From assembly GCF_000346465.2 (NCBI RefSeq), contig NC_034009.1, positions 16,689,741 through 16,753,740 on the forward strand: DNA of 64,000 bases. Direction: 5' to 3'. The notes under the pieces were generated by a model. It was not told the DNA's origin and did no database searches. It saw only the letters and a list, made by a program, of their open reading frames with translations. Numbering within the stretch: position 1 is the first letter of the stretch; every line of letters starts with the position of its first letter. Positions 23,345 to 36,135 of the stretch are shown here, in pieces. The position numbers and the translations under genes are program-made. Origin of the DNA: Prunus persica (Eukaryota; Streptophyta; Magnoliopsida; Rosales; Rosaceae).

Positions 23345-24341
23345 NNNNNNNNNNNNNNNNNNNNNNNNNNNNNNNNNNNNNNNNNNNNNNNNNNNNNNNN
23401 NNNNNNNNNNNNNNNNNNNNNNNNNNNNNNNNNNNNNNNNNNNNNNNNNNNNNNNNNNNNNNNNNNNNNNNNNNNNNNNNNNNNNNNNNNNNNNNNNNNN
23501 NNNNNNNNNNNNNNNNNNNNNNNNNNNNNNNNNNNNNNNNNNNNNNNNNNNNNNNNNNNNNNNNNNNNNNNNNNNNNNNNNNNNNNNNNNNNNNNNNNNN
23601 NNNNNNNNNNNNNNNNNNNNNNNNNNNNNNNNNNNNNNNNNNNNNNNNNNNNNNNNNNNNNNNNNNNNNNNNNNNNNNNNNNNNNNNNNNNNNNNNNNNN
23701 NNNNNNNNNNNNNNNNNNNNNNNNNNNNNNNNNNNNNNNNNNNNNNNNNNNNNNNNNNNNNNNNNNNNNNNNNNNNNNNNNNNNNNNNNNNNNNNNNNNN
23801 NNNNNNNNNNNNNNNNNNNNNNNNNNNNNNNNNNNNNNNNNNNNNNNNNNNNNNNNNNNNNNNNNNNNNNNNNNNNNNNNNNNNNNNNNNNNNNNNNNNN
23901 NNNNNNNNNNNNNNNNNNNNNNNNNNNNNNNNNNNNNNNNNNNNNNNNNNNNNNNNNNNNNNNNNNNNNNNNNNNNNNNNNNNNNNNNNNNNNNNNNNNN
24001 NNNNNNNNNNNNNNNNNNNNNNNNNNNNNNNNNNNNNNNNNNNNNNNNNNNNNNNNNNNNNNNNNNNNNNNNNNNNNNNNNNNNNNNNNNNNNNNNNNNN
24101 NNNNNNNNNNNNNNNNNNNNNNNNNNNNNNNNNNNNNNNNNNNNNNNNNNNNNNNNNNNNNNNNNNNNNNNNNNNNNNNNNNNNNNNNNNNNNNNNNNNN
24201 NNNNNNNNNNNNNNNNNNNNNNNNNNNNNNNNNNNNNNNNNNNNNNNNNNNNNNNNNNNNNNNNNNNNNNNNNNNNNNNNNNNNNNNNNNNNNNNNNNNN
24301 NNNNNNNNNNNNNNNNNNNNNNNNNNNNNNNNNNNNNNNNN
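23345..24341. other. Assembly gap (N)
   Basis: 997 unknown bases. Confidence 0.99.
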
Positions 24342-25785
24342 ATTTATTGACTCATATTGCAATCGTGTTGTGCTTATAGTATGGTTTTATTGCTGCTTTA
24401 TGGATATACACCTCATATTATAGCCTCTACATCTGAGTACTGATAAACAGTGACTCTAGCAACGGTCGTATATATGAAGGGTTTCGGACAGATCGATGGT
24501 TCTGACGCGCGAAATATCCATGGAAATATGGGACATATATCGATTCCAATAACAATTGGATACAAACCACGGACACTGTAAATACATGAAATTTTTTACT
24601 AACAAGACAAATAAAGTTATGAAAGCAATAATTAAATAGGAACAAAAAAAAGGATTATCGACATTTAAGTAATGAAGTAACAATTTGAAGGGATAGATGG
24701 TAATATTCAGTACTTATTAAGTTCAGTAGTTATTCATTTCAGTACTTATAATGAACATTGGAAGTAAATAAGCAATAACATGAAATGGATGAAATAGGAA
24801 AGAAATGAATGACATTAAGTAATGAATTTTGTGAGCAACAATATAGAACACTAATAAATGACTTTGTTATTTTGCAAAACAGGTTGGATTGGAAGACTTA
24901 TAAATACCAGAGTCCATAGGCACTAATCACACACCGATGGGGTGTGCGTGTGGGGACGTAGCTCAGAACCTAGAAGAGGGGAAGGGTTTCTACCTCTGTG
25001 TGTGTGACTTGAATTGAATAATTAACTATTTGAAAAGTCCATATCACGATAGTAGCGATGTGTTCACCATGTGTAGCTGCATGGATAGTTTCCCAAAAAC
25101 TATATATAGTTTGGTCTATGGCAATCAGAACAATGAGAAATCATTAAGTACAACGACGCTCCCAGTAATTGCATAACATTTGCATTTGAAGGAGTTTTAT
25201 GTACGAGATGCAATTTTAGTTAGCCTTCTAGGCCCTTTCATTTTGGACACAAACCGTTTTCATTACACTACCAATAGGCGTGCAACAAAGTTACAATACA
25301 ATACCAATACGGTGGCAACAAAGTTACAATACAATACCAATACGGTGGCAACAAAGTTACAACAGCATGACAATAGTGTGAATATAAAGACAGGAATACA
25401 TAACGTTGTCTAGGAAAGGAAACCAAGTGATGCCAACGTGACTACAATCACATTTCACAACACCAAATCGAATACAATTTAAATGAAAATAAAAGGTACA
25501 TCAGAAACGAATAGAAATGCTAATCTGTAAGACACATTGGCCAGTGGAACACTGTTAAATAACAACTGGTTTCCTTTTCACAGGTGAAACTGTATGTTCA
25601 CCAATTTGTACTAATAATAGGCTCTCATTGCAAGGAACTTGTTACCTTGTTCCATATGCCTCACATGACCGTTTAGTTGACGGACTTCCATCCCTGCAGC
25701 ATCACCGAACCTATTCATGAACTTCACAGTTGATGACAACTGAGGTACAAACTGAACAACTGTAAAATCTGCCCAAATTGACACT
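24342..25785. other. Sequence downstream of the MuDR pseudogene, with a short tandem repeat
   Basis: At about 25283-25365 a 33-bp unit (GGCAACAAAGTTACAATACA...) is repeated about two and a half times. The part at 25550-25785 is the likely 3' UTR of the minus-strand transposase. Nothing else was recognised. Confidence 0.45.
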
Positions 25786-28238
25786 TCAGTTCTTGAGAGG
25801 GACAGATTGTTTGCATGTATTTCGGTAGTGGCCCTTCACACCACACCTTGAGCATTTGTTTTGCCGGGAGTCCTCTCCTTTGGAAGGTATTCTTTGCATT
25901 TTGCGACGGCCCGGCATAACCTTACAAACAGGAGGAAGGATTTTGACATTGTTCAAATGTTCGAGAATAACCCATGTGCCTTTAGGTGGTACAAGATAAA
26001 TAGATTCAGCATATGCAGCTGCCCATGTAGCTCGTGTATAATAAGAAGAGGCAAAGGAGTAGGGGTTCAATTTCAAGTGCCGACATACCGCAATAGCATG
26101 CTTGCACGGGAGTTGCTCCAAGTCAAACTTCCTGCACGTACAACTACGGTTTGCCAAGTGCACCAGACCGTTCAAATCACCATCCAGAACATTATACTCG
26201 ACATCATTGATTTTGACCACATTCATCCTTGACGCAGCGTCTAACCTCTTCCTTAACTTCTGTTCACCCAAATCAGGGCACAATGTAGAATGACATTTCA
26301 TTGCTAAATCTCGACGTTGACTAAACCAAGTGAGAAGTAGATTTGTGATTTCATCGATCAAGTGTAGCACCGGAAGCATCCTTGCAAAACGAAGAACTGA
26401 ATTAATGGACTCCACATTATTCGTTGTCATCACATTATATTGTCGTCCATCACAGTGGGCCCGAGACCACTTCTGGACGCCTGCACGTAGTAGATAAGTT
26501 CGCACTCGCTCATTGTTTATCATCGAGAAGTGACGATTGAACTCCGCTAGACGATAAGACTTCGCTGCCCTTACAAAATACCCCAATATCGGATCCTGTT
26601 GCTTCAAGTGAAATGAGGCTTTCATATTGCCCTTCAAGTGATAAAAGCAAATACCATGGCTTGCCCCAGGAAAAACTCTACGCAACCCATGTTGTATGCT
26701 AACATTGCGATCAGATATGACAACAAGATTCGAGCAATCACCAATTGCACAATGTAATTTTCTCAAAAACCACTCCCATGCTGCATCCGTCTCCTAATCT
26801 CCAATCCCAAAGGCAACAGGATATATGTTGCGATTTCCGTCAAATGCGGTCGCAACAAACAAAACACCTTTATACTTGCACTTCAAATGGGTAGCATCAA
26901 CAGCAATCACGGGCCGCATTGACGACTTAAATCCTCGTATGCATGCACCAATTGACATAAAAAAAAAATATAACTGGTCGGCTGCATCAGTCTGAATGTA
27001 TGCCAAAGTTCTCGGATTTATATGCTCCAATTCATAACAATAGGAAGGGAGAAGGGAATACAACTCTTCTGCAGACCCTCTCATTGTTTTGAAAGCTAAC
27101 TCTTGGCTTCTCCAAGCTGTAGAGTAGCTTATGCTGACACCAAATTTTTTTTCACATCTGTCTTTATATCAGCTGCAGTGTAAATGCTGCGCGAATCCTG
27201 AAATCTCCATTTAACACAGTCAGACACCAATTCGGCCGTAGCTTGAGGATGGTGATTACTTACAAACCTCAGATCACATTCATGAAGTGGATCGTATTTA
27301 ACAACCTTAAACTCATGTAATCCAACTTTATATGCCCGAACTTTCCAAGGGCAAGGCACCTGCCAACAGCGAACACACAACCGACGCTTCCCAGATTGGA
27401 CTGTTCTGAACCAAAAGTGGCCTCTAATTGCTGCTAAACTGATGGTTTTTAAAAGGGCAATCTTATTTGGATAAACTCGGCCAACCTTCAAATTTGCTTC
27501 CCAATTTATGCACGAAAGGCCTCCACCATAACCAATATATTCCACACTCTCACCATGCTTCGAATCAACCCGAATTGTATGCATTTCACTCGAACTTGAT
27601 TGCCGGGGAGGTTCAGATTGCACCTGTCTACACTGCACAGTGGAGGGTTCCGCATTGCTGTCCTCATGAGGATGCACAATTGGTGCAGAGTACGGTTCCT
27701 CTTCATTGCTAGGTTGATACAAATCAGCAACTATGTTTTCACCGCTTTCAAAATGAACTTCTTGAACCCAATCACTCCAATTAAAACCATTCCCACCATT
27801 TTCAGTTTCATTGTCCGAAATTACCACATGTCTTTGTTCCACAACAAAGGTAGCAGGAGCATTGCTACTCTCAACGTTTACAATGCCATTGCACCCTTCA
27901 ATACCATGACCTTTGATATTTTTCAAGCTTGCTACTAAAGGGGTTACTTTAGAGGCCATAACATCTGTGTTGTACTTGAGAAAATATTGAACATCATCAT
28001 TGTCTTCAACCCTTATGTGCTTACTGACAGATGCGGATACAGGAACTGAATACTTCAATGTGACACTATATTTCGTGGGCTCTGCATCCATGATCTTATA
28101 AATGCGTTGAACAAGGTCGGAAAACGTTACGTTCCGTGACACTATTATGCCTTTAGCCTCCCCACCTTCATGACTCTCAATATTATCCTTCTTAACCCAA
28201 CTTCCATTGTAGCATACCAAAATTCTAACTGTATCCAT
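25786..28238 (-). pseudogene. MuDR-type MULE transposase, nearly intact with two lesions
   Basis: The start ATG at 28236-28238 follows an acceptor (TTATTTGCAG), so a 5'-UTR intron is likely. The N-terminus looks PB1-like and is followed by an acidic linker, then a MuDR DNA-binding segment (about 27480-27170). The DDE core keeps its three acids in VIAVDATHLK, VVISDRN and NNVESINS. A SWIM zinc finger (CTCRKF...PCKHA) and a CCHC knuckle (CSRCG...HYRNTC) end the protein near 25786. One base is missing in an A run near 27150, shifting the frame, and a TAG lies at 26794-26796. Otherwise about 816 codons are open. A TATA-like TATAAAAG on the minus strand at 29287-29294 could be its promoter. The element ends were not found; the left end may lie in a gap. 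Confidence 0.9.
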
Positions 28239-29590
28239 TTCTGCAAATAACATAAATAATTACTACACCGATTCATAACACTAAAAAAGAAAAAATTGAT
28301 GAATAAAAACATACACAACAATCATTCCACTACACATATCATCTTCTAAATCCTCAAATCTTCAAACTGAAATTGTAGCTGCTTCAACAAGGAACTTTTA
28401 TTCCTTTTTGTTTTTTCTCTGATTTTGTACATATCTGTGGGTTCCAAGTTATTAACAAACTAACATACACATACAATGGCAGAAATATGAACCCTCTAAC
28501 CCTCCAAGGCTTTTGCACAAATGTAAACACCTTCAACAAAAGGATCAGGTTGTGATAGAAAACGTATAATGTAGTACAAGCTCAATTACCAAATTCGAAA
28601 CCAAAACACACAAACTATACTTCTTACCAAAACAAACCTAGAATGCCAATAAATTCCCCACATTAGCATCTAAATTGAGCCTAACACTAGCCGTATTTAC
28701 AAATTTTTAGGCCAGACAAAGTTAACATATGATTTTTCTGTGTGCTGTTATTTTCACCATTATCAAACACATTGCACTACATTATACACGCATTCGGTCA
28801 AATTTTAAACAAAATTCAAGTTCACCAGACAGATCCCACTGCAGATAATATCACAAACTATGAATTTCAACATATCATAACTCCTTCAAACTGAAAATTT
28901 AAGCTTTTAGGCCCTCTGTGGTGAAAAGGGGATTTCATAATACACATACACTACCAAACCAATATCACAACTCACATCCGTTCACAACGACGCAGGAAGT
29001 CGCCACTTTCGCTTCTCTGTGGACTCGCAGCAGTCACCTCGATCTGGAGGTCAACAATGGAGGCCGTGCCTTCCGGCTTCGCTGCGCCCAAACTAGGGTC
29101 CCAAATTTGAGGACATCTGGGTTATTACGATGGATGGGTTGCGAACTGGATTGCTCAGTGGCAACATGTCTCACAACCTGGAGTTCCCCCAATTTTTGTC
29201 AACCTTCCAACACAAAGGAGAGAGAGTTTTAGGAGTTCAGACAAGTTCCCTTTCAGAAAAGGGGTGGCAAAGGGTTGCTACATCTGCTTTTATATGGAGG
29301 GCAGTTTGGTCATTTCACGTCCACAAGGGATTATATCGGAACACAATTTGTAACCTGATCATTTCAGAACACCACTTGTGAAAGGTGATTATATCAGCAT
29401 ATTTCCGAATATTTTTCTCCTTAGGGATTTTTTAAAAATACCAAAAAATTCTGAATTGTTTTCTATAAAAACCTACCAATAGTTTTCACTTTCCACACCA
29501 AATCTTCATACAAATTCATCTCCTTCCAATATTATTCACTTTCCACACAAAATTTTCTACACTAAAAATTTCATTTGTGTAAAAATACAA
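28239..29590 (-). promoter_or_regulatory. 5' leader and putative promoter of the MuDR pseudogene
   Basis: This holds the inferred 5'-UTR intron and a TATA box (TATAAAAG, minus strand, 29287-29294), preceded by CTCCA. GC content rises at 28980-29120, as in a leader exon. Plus-strand frames at 28918-29381 have no domain. The element's outer terminus probably lies near 29400, but no partner inverted repeat was recognised. Confidence 0.45.
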
Positions 29591-30492
29591 ATGGTCTCTT
29601 CCATCGAAGCCGAAAGCATGTGGACAACCATGGAAAATATTTTGTTGTGTGAGTGTTGGGTCAAAGTTGGTAATTGCTCGACCACATGAAGTTCTCTCAT
29701 ATGTGGAGAAAAATTCATGGAGAATTTTGTCAAAGATCAATCGGGTTCAGCTCGAACGGAAATGGGATTAGTTAGTAGGTGGAAAATTTTGAATAAAGAG
29801 TTAGGGAAATGGAGAGATGCGTTGGCAAAAGCAAGGGACAACATTCGAAGCAGTCAAAATGTTGCTGACGAGGTAAAATATTTATAAATGCCGTTGTATT
29901 CAATTTAATGTCACTTTGTATTTTCTTGCATTTCCATTTGTTAAAATATGTTCTTGCATTTCCTTTTTTTTTTTTTAATTTTCTTGCATTTTCAATTATT
30001 TTTTTAATAGATTATTCAAGCACAAATGTGGTTTGGTGCCATTGGCCAAGGCAAAAAAAGTTTCAACAATCACGAATGTTGGGATGTTGTGAAGAATTGT
30101 TCTAGATTCAAAATTATTTCCATTGGTTCGACGGTTGTGTTGAATGAGATGCCACTTCACGATTCACTAGTAACCGATTCGCCATTGGACTCCCCAATCC
30201 AATGTGAGCCGAGGTCTATTGGGAGAAAGGCGGCAAAGGCCAAGAGAGGGAGCACTTCGAACACTGAATGTGCAAACTTTTGGAGCAAATTACTAAGAAC
30301 GGCACACTGAGAATTGAGAGAGACTTGAAAAGAGAATAAGCTGACAAGCCACAATATGAAGCATATGCAATTGAAAGGCAGCAGGATATGAGCCATATGT
30401 CTCTTGAAACAAAGTCCTATTGGAAGCTAAAACGAAGGGATGTTATGAGAAGAAAGTTTTTCCATGACGATGGACCTAGCAACACAGATTAG
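29591..30492 (+). pseudogene. PIF/Harbinger ORF1 (Myb/SANT-like partner protein), decayed
   Basis: Read on the plus strand across frames, this shows the layout of the Harbinger DNA-binding partner. An N-terminal Myb/SANT-like part includes GLVSRWKILNKELGKWRDAL near 29764, then comes an intron-like AT stretch (about 29872-30010). The second part reads MWFGAIGQGKKSFNNHECWDVVKN, RSIGRKAAKAKR and a C-terminal ETKSYWKLKRRDVMRRKFF. Stops (TGA near 29686, TGA at 30308) and frameshifts break it. In active elements this protein is needed with the transposase for DNA binding and nuclear import. The partner transposase lies convergently at 30715-31893. Confidence 0.75.
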
Positions 30493-30714
30493 TTAAATGA
30501 TCAAAACCATTAGGTTGTATTGAAAGAGTTGTCATATGTATTAATTTTTTGTATTATTCCTCTTTTATTTAATAAAGAAACTATTAAATAATATAGCTAT
30601 TTATTAAAAACATTTCATACATCAAAACAAACCTTAATTCATTACAAACCACACACAAAACAAAGCATAATTTAAAACAAAGCATAATTCCAAATAAAGC
30701 ATTAAACTTGACTT

Positions 30715-31893
30715 CATCTACCGTGATTGCCCTTTATCTCCCATACATGCTCAATTAAGTCAACTTGACGTCTCTCGTGAACATATGAAGATTGCATTTC
30801 CTGATAACGGTCATTTCCTAAACCCTAATCAACAGTTCATACTCCAGTGGTTGTCCATTTGCTCCCACGAGCCGTTCATAAATTCTTGTCAATGCCATGT
30901 TTATGGGACAAGGTTCGAACATCTCTAGGCATCATAATCATACTCATCCTCCACAATCATGTTATGGAGGATGATGCAAGTCATCATAATGCTCAAAAGC
31001 ACCTCCTCATGAAACATACGAGCATCACTCATAATAATTCCCCAACGAGCTTGCAGGATACCAAAACACCTTTCCACATCTTTCCTATAACCCCCTTGAA
31101 AGGCAACAAACCTTTTTTCCTTCTCCAATTGGGGATTTGGAATTGTTTTGACCAATGTCGTCCGCCTCGGATAAATTCTGTCGGCTAGGTAGTACGCACC
31201 TGAGTATGCGGTATTATCGATTTGATACGTGATCTTGGGGGGATGACCTCTCAAGACAACGTTGAATACTGGGGATTGACCCGCACATTAAGATCATTTT
31301 GAGATTTGACAACTCTAAAAAAGGCATGCCAAACCCAAGTATTGAATGATGCAACGGCCTCCAGAATTATACTTTTTTGGCCCTTCATATTCCCATACTC
31401 TTTGCCAAGTAGTTAGGCAACTCTTCCACTATCAGTGCATGCAATCGATGCTTCCAATCATGCCTGGGAAACCTCGAGTCTCCACTTTTTGTAGAAATCT
31501 TCGGAGGTCCCTAGGCGTAGGTTTGTGAAGGTACTGCCTCTCGTAGAGATTTTCTATTGCATCACAGAATCTGACTAAGCACTCTAGGGTAGTTGATTTC
31601 CCTATCCTAGCAATCTCATCCACCTGGTCTACAGATGCCCCATACACAAGTAGCCACAAAGCAGCTATAAATTTTTGCTTTCGGAAAAAGACCCAAAACC
31701 CCAAGAGCAACGTACTTCTGAATGAAGTATGTGTTGTAATTACAAACACCCTGCATGATTTTTTGGAACAAATAAGGCTACATTCTATATCTCCCTCGAA
31801 AATAAGAAACATGATATAACGAATTTGGAATAAAGTAATCTTCCATGAGATTCTTACCCTAAGAGTGTCTATGTCTGTCCACGTTCGGGACAC
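30715..31893 (-). pseudogene. PIF/Harbinger transposase, decayed
   Basis: The minus strand encodes DDE_Tnp_4-type transposase pieces: IARIGKSTTLECLVRF, GMIGSIDCMH (first catalytic Asp), IDNTAYSGAYYLADRIYP (second Asp region), VERCFGILQARWGII (catalytic Glu region) and LHNMIVEDE. A C-terminal tail with GANGQPLEYE-like and EHVWEIKGNHG-like stretches follows down to about 30715. There is a stop after DCMH at about 31432 and the frame changes before 31254, so it cannot make a whole protein. Convergent arrangement with ORF1 is usual for this superfamily. Confidence 0.85.
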
Positions 31894-32575
31894 GATGACA
31901 GTGGTGTTTCCTTGATTGATTAAGCATACCCACTGCTAAAACAACTTCTTCCTCCTATTCATCCAACTCACAATCTTTTTCAGCACGTCTGCGCCTAATT
32001 TCTTCACCTTCTCGCTATTGACTCTCCAACACCCTCCTCAAGTTAGACATTGTGAGAAGAATGTGTTTTGTAAAATCTGAGAAATAAAAGGATAGAGAAG
32101 ATGTGGTGTGAGAGGTCTAAGTTGAGGGTGTAAAAGATAGAGATGACACGTGGAGCAATTTTAAAGGGTGAAAATCTTATCTGAAATCTGATATTATAAT
32201 TTTATAATAAATATCGACACATAGCAACTGAGAATCTTATCTGAAATTTGAGATCTGAATGTTATAGCAAAATATGGACACGTGGCAACCAAAAATCTTA
32301 TCTGAAAATTTTATCTGAAATTTTAGGTGAGAATTTTATAATAAATAGTCACACGTGGCAACCAAAAATCTTATCCAAAAAGCTTATCAAAATTAAAGGT
32401 TTAAGTATAAAAAATATAAAATAAATTAAAGTGAATAGTAATTGCCATTGCCATTGCCCTTGCCCTTTGGGGTGAAAATAAAAAGGCAAAGGCTGCCACT
32501 ATTCACGTAAATAGTTACAACCTTTGCCTTGCCTTTGCCTTTGCCTTTGCCTTATCCTTTGAGGTGGAAGTGACC
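31894..32575. other. 5' flank of the Harbinger pseudogene, with simple repeats
   Basis: Repeated AATCTTATCTGAAA/T and ACACGTGGCAACC words occur between 32160 and 32380. A (TTTGCC)n-like tract lies at about 32521-32556, facing TTGCCATTGCC words near 32440. These may be the subterminal region of the element. The terminal repeat was not resolved. Confidence 0.45.
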
Positions 32576-33023
32576 TTACTAATAAGGAATTGAATTCCAC
32601 CAATGGAGGATTCCTACGTTCACTTCACATCAATGAATGAAGAGTAAGTGGGGCCTACACAAAATTAGGAATTGAGTTCCTTATTTCGGAGGAATTCAAT
32701 TCTTGGGTGAGAGGTGGTATTCTAATTCATGGAGAACTAACACATTAGGAATTCATCTTTTTTACCTATTATATCCTCACACAATTTTCAAAATTTCAAA
32801 TTTGTCATCTACTTTAATCCAACAATGAAGACATTTTAGTAATTAGGACCACTCCTATCTCAATTTCATATGGTTTAGTAGACAACTTCAATAGAAATCC
32901 GGAATCCAACTCTCTTCAATCTATATGGTTTAGTAAACAACTTCAATAGGAATCCAAAATCTAATTCTGCTCAATCCAACTCCTCCTCAATTCAATTCCT
33001 CTAAATCCAATTACGGATTAGTA
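32576..33023. mobile_element. MITE-like element with inverted ends
   Basis: The left end, TTACTAATAAGGAATTGAATTC, and the right end, ATCCAATTACGGATTAGTAA, are imperfect inverted copies. Internally, GGAATTGA/TCAATTCC words and TGGTTTAGTAAACAACTTCAATA recur. It is noncoding, about 448 bp. The target duplication is ambiguous because TTA and TAA belong to the inverted ends. Confidence 0.5.
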
Positions 33024-33568
33024 AACATGTCATCAGTGTATTGGGTTTGTATTTTTAAACTGATTGCCTTTTCTCTTTCTTAATATACAAGAAACATTGA
33101 GGGGATGAGGAAAGGCTTTTCAGTGTATCGAGTTTGAATTTTTAAACCTAAAGCCTATAATTAGGTATGTTTAAACATATTTTAAATAACATAAAAATAT
33201 ATATTTTATACCTAAACCCATGTCCGGAAATGACGAATTCATGAATTTTTCAGGAGAAGTGCAATATTTAAAAGGCTAAAAAATAAAAAATAAAAAATAA
33301 AATAGATAACCAATACTATGACTAATTGGCAAAGTCTATATCAATTAATATGAACAAAATCCATATCAAATTACATATATTAGTATACCAAAATTCATAT
33401 CAAATTATCAATTAATCTAACAAACATTAATATTAATTAATCTAATGAAAATGTAAATCAAATTATCAATTAAACAAATAAATTAGAAAATAATAATAAT
33501 AATAATGAAAGACATATTTTATTTTTTTTTATAAAAAAAAAACAGAAGGAAAAAACCCATAAAAAAAA
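33024..33568. other. AT-rich intergenic, nothing recognised
   Basis: Very AT-rich, with AAAAATAAAAAATAAA and ATAATAATAATA runs. The last nine bases before the next element (33560-33568) are its left target duplication. Confidence 0.4.
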
Positions 33569-33918
33569 GGGAGATTCACTATTATACCCAATATGGGGGC
33601 CAAAATTATAAAAATACCCTATATAAAATGGACTTTAGAAACACACCCAAAGCCCATTTACAACATAACAAAAAAGCTTTTAACTTCTTATAAATTACAA
33701 AACTGCCATCAATTTCTTAAAACAAGCCCAACCCCAAAATCTCATAAAAATACCCAAAGCACTCAATAGGGCATCAAAGTAATTTAATAATTAATATTAA
33801 ATTCAATAAGGCCAGCTATCATTTTTTGGGTTTTTTTTGGGTTTGTTTATAGGAATTCAATTGTGTAGGGTTTATTTATAATATTAGTGCTAGAAATGGG
33901 TATATCACTAAATATCTC
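33569..33918. mobile_element. 350-bp miniature MULE related to the 14.7-kb element
   Basis: The left end, GGGAGATTCACTATTATACCC, and the right end (complement GAGATATTTAGTGATATACCC) are inverted repeats of roughly 90 bp. A perfect 9-bp direct repeat TAAAAAAAA flanks it (33560-33568 and 33919-33927), the length typical of Mutator elements, although it is low complexity. The left end shares TTCACTA.TATACC, AAATTATAAAAA.ACCC and AAACAC.CCCAAA with the right end of the MULE at 36136-50848. It has no coding capacity, so it is a plausible non-autonomous partner of that element. Confidence 0.8.
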
Positions 33919-34781
33919 TAAAAAAAATGCATTCGAAGTCGAACTTGCAACTTGGTGGAGAGGGATGGGTCTGCTGCATCAGCAAGAGCCTACTCCCCTT
34001 CAACGCCACGCCCAAGCCAGGCTTCTTTTTTTGGGTAATTAAAATCAAATTAAAGTCTTCTTTCAAGACTCCTCTGCATGGAAGGTAAGTTTCTTCTTCA
34101 TCTAGCTTTTTTCTTTTTCTTTTTCTTTTCTTTTTTTTTTTTTCCAAATATTTGGCCTGATCCAAAACGCATGCGTTTTGGCCAGGATTATTTTTATAAA
34201 TATAAAAAAAAAAAACAAAAAAAAAAAAAAAAAAAACAGAGATGCGCGCAGCGTGCACAGTAAAGAAGAGAAAAGGAAGGTCCCTCAGTCATTTGCTCAA
34301 ACAGTTGGTGGGCACCTGTAAAGGAGCAACATCCGGCGACTCCATAGCTTTTTCCGGCGAGGGGAGTGCAGCTGTAGGTTCGCCAGACCTAAATCCAATA
34401 CGTATCCGACGCGTATCGAAGAGTATACCATGTATATCGTATCCAAAGGCGTATCCAACAACCTATTATAATTTATAAATAAGAGTATCCTTGCTTCATA
34501 AGTGGATATAAAGAAAAAAGCTAGAACAAGAGGAAACAGTACTGATCCCATGTAGACAAAGAAGAAACAAAAAACTTATTCAGCATTAATATATTGATGG
34601 GATGTAGAAGAAGAAGAAAAGAAATACAGAAATATAAGAAAAATAACATTCAGATTCAGAGAAAAGTTCAAGTGTAGGAGCTCTGGTGGCCATAAATCTC
34701 CAAACCATACATCTCAGTTTTTGTTTTCTTCTTGCAAATTTCAGCCTGTCTATTCAGCAGCCCCTTACCTTTTGATCTTAT
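33919..34781. other. 3' flank of the gene at 34782-35376, nothing recognised
   Basis: It contains long T and A homopolymers (34120-34230) and repeated TATCC/GTATC words around 34390-34460. Frames at 33908-34551 are low complexity or lack domains. Confidence 0.4.
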
Positions 34782-35376
34782 TTATATTTTCTTCTTGTTC
34801 GTACCGCTAGCTTCGCTATATATATTATATATAGCAAAAACTAAAATAATAAGCCCACCAAGAAAGAATGATACGTTCGACATGGAGTAGTTGTTGCCAA
34901 ATTTGCCAATCCCCACACGCTGGCCTTTGTTTGAATGGATTTTATTGTCCTTAATGTCGTAGTTTCGAGCCCTCCTTGCTTTAAGACCATCAATATAACC
35001 TGCACGATAGTCGTTGTTGAAGTCGAAAACCCCAACTTCTGTGGCTTCAGATGAGCTGATTTCATTCCTATGAATCTTCCAGGTCTCACTATTTTCGTTC
35101 TCCGGAAGCTCTTGTTCATTTCTTTCTCCAGTGGACTCTTCTCCAGAATTCTCCTCGGGGCTCTTGTTCAGTTGTTCAGCTTCAGTTCGAGATCCATCTT
35201 ATATTTATATATATATGCAAAGAGAAAAATGAAAAATAATCTTCAAATAATCTTCAAAATAATCTTCAAAAATGCAAGTTACTATTGTAAAATAAGTACT
35301 AAATTCCTTAGGCATGCACGCATAGAATCACATCAAGGAGAAGATCTTGAATCAAATAAATTTACATACCTGCCAT
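34782..35376 (-). CDS. Small acidic protein with C-terminal membrane segment (family copy 2)
   Basis: The function is not recognised. The first coding exon is the 7-nt ATGGCAG (35370-35376) before a GTATGT donor. The second is 34782-35197, after an AG acceptor, and ends in TAA. Spliced length is 140 aa with no internal stop. It opens MADGSRTEAEQL, has a Glu-rich stretch, then VGVFDFNNDY, RNYDIKDNKI, NKGQRVGIGKFGN and a hydrophobic segment near 111-129 with a basic tail. It is collinear with copy 1 (10114-10801) throughout, so the intact frame argues for selection or recent duplication. Exon 2 has no upstream ATG in this frame, so an ORF finder that needs a start codon misses the gene. Confidence 0.7.
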
Positions 35377-36126
35377 TGATGAAAGCTGTAGAGTTCTTAT
35401 GTTCAACAGGCAATACAGACTAGATGTTTTGAATGTGTGTTTGGAATAGAGGATGGATCTCTTTAAAACCAGTAGAAAGGCACTGTTTAAGCCTTCATCG
35501 ATAAGTTTCAATAAAATAAATAAGTACTTTGTGTGGAGAAGGTTCCATTGACTGAGCAGCTAACTTAATAGGAAGGTTTTTCTTTGAAAATGAATGACTT
35601 ATAGTTTATTGAAATCCTAATATTGTTCTTGTTTTTTATTTCAAACCTAGGAACTATATTTACAGATTAACCATAATCCAAACAGAAATTAAGGCAAACC
35701 AAATCAATAAAATCAATTCTGGTAACAAATTAGTGCTTGCAATTGTCACACAACAAAGAAAGGTGGCCTGGATAATGGATTAGGTGAAACTGCTCATATT
35801 AAAACGGAGAATAAGACAAGACAATCTAAACAATCTAGATATTTTGAACGTGTGGGTCCAAGAGAGCATGGACCTCCTCTTGAAAATGGAATAAGTTGCT
35901 ATTATAAACATGGATTTATTTATTAGTCTTTGGTATATCTGCAATATATTCCTAATGATCAGCTTGGGAAAGTCTTTGCAGCAAAGACCAAAAAAAACTT
36001 GGAAAAGTCTTTTAAAAGAGGACCACTCTTGTCCTAATGCAAAGGGGGCCGGACAGACTTTTTTAAGTGGCCATGCTTGTGGAAAAATTCTACAATACAT
36101 TGAACATCAAATTTGGAAAGCAGCAA
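35377..36126 (-). repeat. Upstream block of family copy 2
   Basis: It shares GGATTTATTTATTAGTCTTTGG, ATCTGCAATAT, AAAGTCTTT and GGGGGCCGGACAGAC-like words with the blocks at 11392-11580, 53391-54090 and 58082-58200. It also holds the 72-bp sequence found beside the copia LTR (35758-35829). The 14.7-kb MULE is inserted at its far edge. Confidence 0.65.
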
Positions 36127-36135
36127 TTTGAATAA

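Noticed and set aside
21427..24362. Long ORFs crossing the N runs
   Set aside because: They exist only because unknown bases contain no stops.
20328..28238. GRF gene and MuDR pseudogene as parts of one MULE
   Set aside because: Same strand and neighbourhood, but no terminal repeats were found, and two gaps and direct repeats lie between.
33908..34263. Lys/Phe-rich ORFs on both strands
   Set aside because: They arise from T and A homopolymers.
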